Of a stretch of 26,731 nucleotides of DNA, positions 22,159 to 26,731 are shown piece after piece. This stretch comes from Hallerella sp963629575 (lineage in GTDB: Bacteria; Fibrobacterota; Fibrobacteria; Fibrobacterales; Fibrobacteraceae), in the NCBI GenBank assembly GCA_963629575.1, contig CAVGIM010000041.1, positions 1 to 26,731 on the forward strand, in the 5' to 3' direction. Both the position numbers and the translations under genes were made by a program. The stretch's first letter is position 1; each line of letters begins with the position of its first letter. The notes under the pieces are model-generated. The model saw only the letters and a list, made by a program, of their open reading frames with translations. It did no database searches and had not been told where the DNA came from.

Positions 22159-24708
22159 ATGTCCGAATTTTCAAGCGAATCCGAAAAGGTTCTTTCCAAG
22201 GCGCAAGAGCTGATGGACAAGAAGTCCCATTCCTATCTCGGCGTGGTACACTTGGCCTATGGGCTTCTGGAAGCTCCGGACGCCCGGTTGAAAAACCTGT
22301 ATCGCGCCAAAAAGGCGAACGTAAAGGAAATGGAGGGAAGGCTTTCTCCGTTTCTGGATTCCGTTCCCAAGCTAGTCGGCGTGAACCCGGATGCGGGCCG
22401 CCCCGACGAGGATCTGTCACGCGTTCTCCGGGCGGCAATCCAGGTAGGACGACAGACGTCGCAAGCGGCAAGCCCGAGCAACATGCTGATAGCGCTGATG
22501 CGCTTTGCCGAAGAACGTCGCGTGGCGAAAGTCTTTGAAGATGCGCTGGGAAGCGCGGAGGTCGTGGAAACGTGGCTTTCCGACCCGATGAGCGCCGCCG
22601 CCGTCGCCGAAGAGGAATCCCCGCTCAAGCTGTATGGAAGGGAACTCGTATCGCTTGCCGAAGAAGGCAAGCTCGATCCGGTCATTGGTCGCGAAGAGGA
22701 AATCCGCCGCGTGATCCTGATTCTTTCGAGAAAGACGAAGAACAACCCTGTCCTTGTCGGCGAACCCGGTGTCGGAAAGACGGCGATCGTGGAAGGCCTT
22801 GCCATGCGAATCTACAAGGGAGACGTTCCCGACTCCTTGAAAGGGAAAAAGCTCTTTTCGCTGGACTTGGCCGCGCTGATGGCCGGAGCGAAGTATCGCG
22901 GCGACTTCGAAGAGCGCCTGAAGAACGTTCTGAACGCCCTGGAAGAAGACGGCAACACACTTCTCTTTATCGACGAATTGCACACGATTGTCGGGGCGGG
23001 AAAGACAGATGGCAGCATGGACCTGGGAAACATGCTGAAGCCCAAGCTTGCCCGTGGAGAACTCCACTGCATCGGTGCGACGACAACGCAGGAATATCGC
23101 CGCTACATCGAAAAGGACGCTGCGCTCGAACGGCGGTTCCAGCCGGTAACGGTTGCGGAACCGACAGAGGACGAGGCCATCTCCATTCTAAGAGGCGTAA
23201 AGGAAAGCTTCGAAACGCATCACGGTGTCCGAATCCATGACGATGCGCTTGTCGCGGCGGTCAAGCTTTCGAGCCGCTACATCGCGGACCGTTTCCTTCC
23301 CGACAAGGCGATAGACCTGATCGACGAAGCGGCAAGCACGGTAAAGACCCAGCTCGACACCGTTCCCGAAGCCCTAGACAATCTGCAACGCAAGGAATTG
23401 CAACTGAAAATCGAGGAAAAGGCGCTGGCAAGGGAAAGCGACGACAAGAGCAAGAAGCGCCTTGCGGAACTCAAGGAGGAACTCGCCACGACTTCTGCGG
23501 CGGTATCCGCCATGCAATCCAAATGGCAGGAACGCCGCGCAAAGTTCAACGAGCTGAAAACGGCAAAGGAACGGCTTCACAAGGCCCACGAGGAAATGGA
23601 ACAGGCGGAATCCCGCTATGACTTGAACCGGGCCGCGGAGCTCAAGTACACGACAATTGTAAAGCTCGAAAGGGAAGTCGCCGAACTGGAAGAAAAAGCC
23701 CGCAAGGAATCCGAAAACGGCGAACTGACCGAAGAAGTCACCGAAGAAAACATCGCCCAAGTGGTGAGCCGCTGGACAGGCATTCCGGTAACTCGGCTCC
23801 GCGAAACGGAACGGGCAAAGCTTTTGCATCTCGACGAGCGTCTGCACAGACGGGTTGTCGGGCAGGATGCCGCCGTGTCCGCCGTTGCTGAAGCGATTTT
23901 GCGGAATCGGAGCGGCCTTTCCCGGGAAAACGCCCCGGTGGGGAGCTTTCTCTTCCTCGGACCGACCGGTGTCGGAAAGACGGAACTCGCCAAGGCTCTC
24001 GCCGAAGAACTTTTCGACAGCGAAAGCGCCATGATTCGAATCGACATGAGCGAATACATGGAAAAGCATTCCGTGTCCCGCCTAATCGGCGCGCCTCCGG
24101 GATATGTCGGCTACGAGGAAGGCGGACAGCTGACGGAAGCGGTTCGCACAAAGCCTTATTCCGTGGTGCTTCTCGACGAGGTCGAAAAGGCGCATCCCGA
24201 CGTGTTCAACGCCCTGTTGCAGGTTCTTGACGATGGTCGATTGACCGACGGCAAGGGTCGCACGGTGAATTTCAAGAACACGCTTATCCTGATGACCTCG
24301 AACCTGGGATCGGATCTGTTTGCCGCAAGCCCGAGCAGGGATGTTTCGCTAGACGACGTAATGCCGCAGCTCAAAGGATTTTTCCGACCCGAATTCCTGA
24401 ACCGCCTCGACGAAGTTCTTGTGTTCAGGAACCTTTCGAAAGAACAGATTCTTTCGATTGCAAGGCTCAAGTTCGACGATCTCTCGAAGCGGGCCGCTCG
24501 CGAAGGCTATATCGTCAAGGCGTCGGATGCCGCGCTTCGGGAAATCGCGGAAAAGTCCTACAGCCCGGAATTCGGAGCGCGTCCCATCCAGAGGTTCCTC
24601 GAACACGAAGTGGAACGGAAACTGTCGCGCGCCATCATCGCGGGAGACATCAAGCCCGATGTTCCTTGTACGGTCGATTACAGGGACGGAAGCTTCGTTA
24701 TCGCGTAA
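22159..24708 (+). CDS. clpB: ATP-dependent disaggregase ClpB (Hsp100)
   Basis: An 849-residue cytoplasmic AAA+ chaperone that threads aggregated proteins through its hexameric pore, normally with DnaK. The order is: Clp N-domain (1 to about 145), first AAA module with Walker A GEPGVGKT at 201-208 and Walker B LLFIDELHT, a long coiled-coil middle domain (about 395-515) as in ClpB and unlike ClpA, then a second AAA module with Walker A GPTGVGKT at 601-608, pore motif GYVGYEEGG, Walker B VVLLDEVEKAHPDV and sensor-2 GARPIQR. The ATG at 22159 is chosen because AAGGAGG ends 6 nt upstream; an upstream in-frame ATG at 22129 would put this site inside the coding region. The promoter looks sigma-54 dependent. 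A terminator follows 14 nt after the stop. Confidence 0.95.
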   Translation: MSEFSSESEKVLSKAQELMDKKSHSYLGVVHLAYGLLEAPDARLKNLYRAKKANVKEMEGRLSPFLDSVPKLVGVNPDAGRPDEDLSRVLRAAIQVGRQTSQAASPSNMLIALMRFAEERRVAKVFEDALGSAEVVETWLSDPMSAAAVAEEESPLKLYGRELVSLAEEGKLDPVIGREEEIRRVILILSRKTKNNPVLVGEPGVGKTAIVEGLAMRIYKGDVPDSLKGKKLFSLDLAALMAGAKYRGDFEERLKNVLNALEEDGNTLLFIDELHTIVGAGKTDGSMDLGNMLKPKLARGELHCIGATTTQEYRRYIEKDAALERRFQPVTVAEPTEDEAISILRGVKESFETHHGVRIHDDALVAAVKLSSRYIADRFLPDKAIDLIDEAASTVKTQLDTVPEALDNLQRKELQLKIEEKALARESDDKSKKRLAELKEELATTSAAVSAMQSKWQERRAKFNELKTAKERLHKAHEEMEQAESRYDLNRAAELKYTTIVKLEREVAELEEKARKESENGELTEEVTEENIAQVVSRWTGIPVTRLRETERAKLLHLDERLHRRVVGQDAAVSAVAEAILRNRSGLSRENAPVGSFLFLGPTGVGKTELAKALAEELFDSESAMIRIDMSEYMEKHSVSRLIGAPPGYVGYEEGGQLTEAVRTKPYSVVLLDEVEKAHPDVFNALLQVLDDGRLTDGKGRTVNFKNTLILMTSNLGSDLFAASPSRDVSLDDVMPQLKGFFRPEFLNRLDEVLVFRNLSKEQILSIARLKFDDLSKRAAREGYIVKASDAALREIAEKSYSPEFGARPIQRFLEHEVERKLSRAIIAGDIKPDVPCTVDYRDGSFVIA

Positions 24709-24722
24709 GACGGGAAAACATC

Positions 24723-24755
24723 AAAAAGGACAAGCCCAAAGAGCTTGTCCTTTTT
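24723..24755. terminator. Bidirectional terminator between clpB and the barrel-protein gene
   Basis: The perfect 13-bp stem AAAAAGGACAAGC/GCTTGTCCTTTTT (24723-24735 with 24743-24755) closes a 7-nt loop. The A-tract and T-tract at the ends give a T-run on either strand, so it should stop both clpB and the convergent gene ending at 24775. Confidence 0.92.
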
Positions 24756-24774
24756 GCGTTAAACTATCGAAACG

Positions 24775-25485
24775 TTAGAATTCGAGAATTCCGTAAACGC
24801 CGGTTCGAACCCGGTCGTTGTTCTTTTCCTGCAAGATTCCGATGGCAATTTCCGCGGTTACGTGAAAGTAGGGGAGGATTCCAATTTGGACTCGCGGTAC
24901 GATATCGACCATAAAATCATCGACTATGTTTCCAAGACTTCCGGACGTTTCTATTCCTATCATCGCGAGAAGCGCTTCCGTAAACTTGAATTCGGGAGTT
25001 GCGCCCAAAGCGATCGTCGCCAGTCCGCCGTCACTCACCACACGGTCAAGAAAGCCGATGCGCGCTTCGTAAAGGGTCGAAAAAATCCTGGAGAGTGGCT
25101 GAAGCTTCGCGTAGGAAACGACAAGGCCTGCGCCACGGTGATTTCCTATGCCGACGAGAAAATCCGCGCCAAGCGTCGAATATTCGAAGATTCGGTACTT
25201 TGCGCCAAAATCGACATACGCCTGGACAGATTCCAAGTCGTCTTCGGTATCGAAAAGAAGCTTGCCACCGATTTCCCAGAAATCGTTTATCGCGATTTGC
25301 ACGTTCAGAGGCAAGTAGCCGTCCTCTTCGTAATTCGTGTAAAATCCTCCCCCCGCCGAAAAGCGATCGCGCGTCAGGAATTCCGGACCGAACGTATAGC
25401 GAGCGTCCCAGATGCGGTCAAGCGCAAAGGAAGAAACCGCGCCAAGCGCAAGCAAGAGGAGAGTATTGCGAAACAGGCTTTTCAC
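24775..25485 (-). CDS. Outer-membrane beta-barrel protein, unknown function
   Basis: A 236-residue protein with a signal peptide (MKSLFRNTLLLLALGAVSSFA). The mature part is a series of amphipathic strands rich in Gly and aromatic residues (AGGGFYTNYEEDGYLPLNVQIAIND, VDFGAKYRIF, ATIALGATPEFKF). It ends in GVYGILEF, with the C-terminal Phe typical of barrels inserted by the BAM complex. It is probably a small porin or outer-membrane assembly protein; no family can be named. The start is a GTG without Shine-Dalgarno, 18 nt after the stop of the upstream lipoprotein gene. Coupling to that gene, or a leaderless start from the TAGATTTG at 25490-25497, are the two ways it could be translated. Confidence 0.85.
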   Translation of the reverse strand: MKSLFRNTLLLLALGAVSSFALDRIWDARYTFGPEFLTRDRFSAGGGFYTNYEEDGYLPLNVQIAINDFWEIGGKLLFDTEDDLESVQAYVDFGAKYRIFEYSTLGADFLVGIGNHRGAGLVVSYAKLQPLSRIFSTLYEARIGFLDRVVSDGGLATIALGATPEFKFTEALLAMIGIETSGSLGNIVDDFMVDIVPRVQIGILPYFHVTAEIAIGILQEKNNDRVRTGVYGILEF

Positions 25486-25489
25486 GCGT

Positions 25490-25502
25490 CAAATCTAGAA
25501 AA
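25490..25502 (-). promoter_or_regulatory. Candidate -7 element before the barrel-protein gene
   Basis: The minus strand carries TTTTCTAGATTTG, the same 13-mer as upstream of valS, and includes TAGATTTG (25490-25497). It sits 4 nt before the GTG start. If active it would give a nearly leaderless mRNA internal to the two-gene operon. Confidence 0.3.
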
Positions 25503-25503
25503 T

Positions 25504-26163
25504 TCAGCGTCTGAGCGTCGATGCCCAGATTTCGGTCAGCGTCGAAAGAATCTCGGTTCGCGCCTTGTCGATAAAGGCCGTTCGTTCTTCGGGAAGAATT
25601 TTCCTTTGCCGGTTGACAGCAAACGGAATCGGTTCGCCAGTGGGGGAAAGAGAGAATTCCAGCGAACCCTGGAAACGGATTTCCTTCGCCGCGAGAATTT
25701 TCATCATGACCGGACCAATCCGCAGCTGCGTGTGAAGCTCGACGGTCGAGACACCGGGAAGAATAGGCTTCGCCGAATCCCGAAAGGCAATCGGGAGAGA
25801 ACCGAGCGAATCCAGAAGCACGGAGCCGTCTGCGGAACGCAACCAGAGCGTATCCGACGAAGAATTCCTTATATCGGCGTGAATGGCGAAGTAGAGCGTT
25901 CCCAGAGTGTCCGAAATCACACCCTTCGCAAGATTCTGGATCAGCAGGATCGCGTTCGGATTCGGAACAAGCCCGCCAAGAACCGAACCGGCAATTTTAT
26001 CCAGTTCGACCTGGACAGAATCCAGCGAGACCCCGGAAATTTCCAGTTCGCACTGGTCAAGGATTCTTGCCGCCCGGATTTTACGGGATGCCGAGCATCC
26101 ACAGACAAGCGTCGCCCCCAGGACGACAATCAGTATCGCATAGCAGAATCTAGAGAAGCTCAT
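25504..26163 (-). CDS. Lipoprotein resembling LEA2/WHy-type proteins
   Basis: A 219-residue predicted lipoprotein. The signal peptide MSFSRFCYAILIVVLGATLVCGC ends in a lipobox-like VCGC, with Cys23 as the likely lipidated residue. The mature part has a beta-sandwich feel: CELEISGVSLDSVQVELD, LYFAIHADIRNSSSDTLWLRS and the later LPGVSTVELHTQLRIG. This is similar in style to the water-stress (WHy/LEA2) domain, in which a ligand-free beta-sandwich is followed by helices. The assignment is tentative. No Shine-Dalgarno is visible before the ATG. It is the first gene of a likely two-gene unit with the outer-membrane barrel gene, so an envelope function is likely. Its start lies 95 nt from the dif-like site. 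Confidence 0.8.
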   Translation of the reverse strand: MSFSRFCYAILIVVLGATLVCGCSASRKIRAARILDQCELEISGVSLDSVQVELDKIAGSVLGGLVPNPNAILLIQNLAKGVISDTLGTLYFAIHADIRNSSSDTLWLRSADGSVLLDSLGSLPIAFRDSAKPILPGVSTVELHTQLRIGPVMMKILAAKEIRFQGSLEFSLSPTGEPIPFAVNRQRKILPEERTAFIDKARTEILSTLTEIWASTLRR

Positions 26164-26257
26164 TGTGAAGAAAATAGTTTTTTATTTCCAAAGGATCATT
26201 GTTAGGTGTCTTTTTTCGCGAAATTTCTTGCGGAGCGGAGTTTTGCCCTTTCCTTTA

Positions 26258-26285
26258 ATGTCCGATAATCGCCATTATGTAAACT
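26258..26285 (+). other. dif: dif-like XerC/XerD recombination site (candidate phage attachment site)
   Basis: A 28-bp site with the dif layout: XerC-side arm ATGTCCGATAA, 6-nt centre TCGCCA and XerD-side arm TTATGTAAACT. The XerD arm is identical, 11 of 11, to the Bacillus subtilis dif as I recall it. The XerC arm matches that site at 7 of 11 and keeps the inner ATAA/TTAT symmetry. Chromosomal dif resolves chromosome dimers and usually occurs once. Here it marks the exact change from host DNA to AT-rich microvirus DNA, so it is probably the left junction of a prophage inserted by the host XerC and XerD. Confidence 0.75.
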
Positions 26286-26731
26286 AGAATCGAGGTTTTT
26301 GAGGATGTGTTTTCATCGTATGAGGATCAAGGCTTACAATCCGAGTGCTCCTAAATTCGGTTTTGTGCCTTGTGGTAAGTGCGAAGAATGTCGAAAAGCT
26401 AATAAAAATGCTTGGGCTTTTCGTCTTTCTGTTGAGCTTGAGAATTGTCGTAAACTCGGTTGGCATGTCGGTTTTTGTACGCTTACTTATTCTGATTCTG
26501 CGCTTCCCCACTTGCCGAAATCACTGTGGAAAGATTGCACAAAGTATAAATCTGTTCCGTGCTTCTCAAAGGATGATGTTCGTAAATTTGTTCTTTGTAT
26601 TCGCAAAGAGCTTTGGAAAAAGTATCGAATTACGGGTATCAAATACATGATTTGTTCTGAGTATGGTTCAAATACTCAGCGTCCTCATTATCATGCTATT
26701 TTTTCTTGGTCTGGTTCTCTTTCCGCTGAAG
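26286..26731 (+). mobile_element. Left part of an integrated microvirus (gokushovirus-like) prophage
   Basis: From the dif-like site to the window end the DNA is distinctly AT-rich with T-ending codons (23 G+C of 60 bases in 26401-26460, against 34 of 60 in a host line from clpB). The only gene visible is the Microviridae replication initiator. The capsid (VP1), pilot (VP2) and scaffold (VP3) genes and the second dif copy would have to lie beyond the edge. Confidence 0.75.
26305..26731 (+). CDS. Microvirus replication initiator VP4 (HUH endonuclease), N-terminal 142 residues
   Basis: The gene starts with ATG at 26305, with GAGG 9 nt upstream, and runs off the right edge after 142 codons. The visible protein carries the VP4 hallmarks of gokushovirus-like Microviridae. 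These are the Cys cluster PCGKCEECR (residues 22-30) followed by NAWAFRLSVEL, the strand FCTLTYSD (57-64) before LPHLPK, and the metal-binding HUH motif RPHYHAIF with His128 and His130. Such proteins nick the viral replicative form to start rolling-circle replication. The catalytic Tyr motif should lie downstream and is not in view. Codon use (TTT, GCT, CGT, TCT, AAT) is unlike that of all the other genes here, consistent with phage origin. Confidence 0.92.
   Translation, partial: MCFHRMRIKAYNPSAPKFGFVPCGKCEECRKANKNAWAFRLSVELENCRKLGWHVGFCTLTYSDSALPHLPKSLWKDCTKYKSVPCFSKDDVRKFVLCIRKELWKKYRITGIKYMICSEYGSNTQRPHYHAIFSWSGSLSAE

Noticed and set aside
26345..26650. An alternative 101-codon plus-strand frame at the right edge
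   Set aside because: It overlaps VP4 in another frame. The VP4 frame shows the Cys cluster and HUH motif, and the alternative is a low-complexity hydrophobic shadow.
1..26731. tRNA, rRNA or riboswitch genes
   Set aside because: I looked through the intergenic stretches and saw no cloverleaf, rRNA core or known aptamer pattern; apart from a possible hairpin in the giant gene's leader and the short dyads listed separately, the hairpins found are terminators.

Overview
The window looks like a chromosomal segment of a Gram-negative anaerobe, most likely a Fibrobacter-type member of Fibrobacterota, that runs into an integrated small phage at its right edge. The lineage is inferred, not proven. 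Supporting signs are Ser-rich lipoproteins, a mannanase-type GH5 enzyme with a binding module, a giant tandem cadherin-like surface protein, an outer-membrane beta-barrel protein, and promoter-like TAnnTTTG elements similar to those of Bacteroidota. Host DNA is moderately GC-rich (34 of 60 bases in 24181-24240). The last 450 bases are clearly AT-richer (23 of 60 in 26401-26460).

Layout: 1-52 is the start of a gmd-like gene (minus, runs off the left edge). 220-2985 is valS (minus). 3056-3574 is a small lipoprotein (minus). 3656-10966 is a 2436-residue secreted protein of 23 cadherin-like domains (minus). Each of these last three genes has its own rho-independent terminator. A divergent intergenic region (10967-11367) leads to plus-strand genes: a 143-aa unknown, a membrane-anchored M23 peptidase, a 147-aa lipoprotein and, after a terminator, a GH5 mannanase-like enzyme that lacks a signal peptide. 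A translationally coupled signalling pair follows: an RpfG-type receiver/HD-GYP protein and a 1340-aa hybrid histidine kinase. The kinase gene ends inside an antiparallel zinc-ribbon membrane protein gene, which lies downstream of a class II aldolase (fba). clpB (plus) is divergent from fba and carries a near-perfect sigma-54 (-24/-12) promoter. Two minus-strand envelope genes (lipoprotein, then barrel protein) converge on clpB across a two-way terminator.

The most exciting part is the right end. At 26258-26285 there is a dif-like XerC/XerD site whose XerD arm is identical to that of the Bacillus subtilis dif. Twenty nucleotides further on, an AT-rich gene starts that encodes the replication initiator (VP4) of a gokushovirus-like microvirus. 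This arrangement fits a microvirus prophage integrated at the host dif by the host's own recombinases. Other notable structure: the giant surface protein is built on a strict three-domain super-repeat (seven units of 900-972 bp), and several genes without a Shine-Dalgarno sequence have a promoter-like element only 4-7 nt before the start codon.
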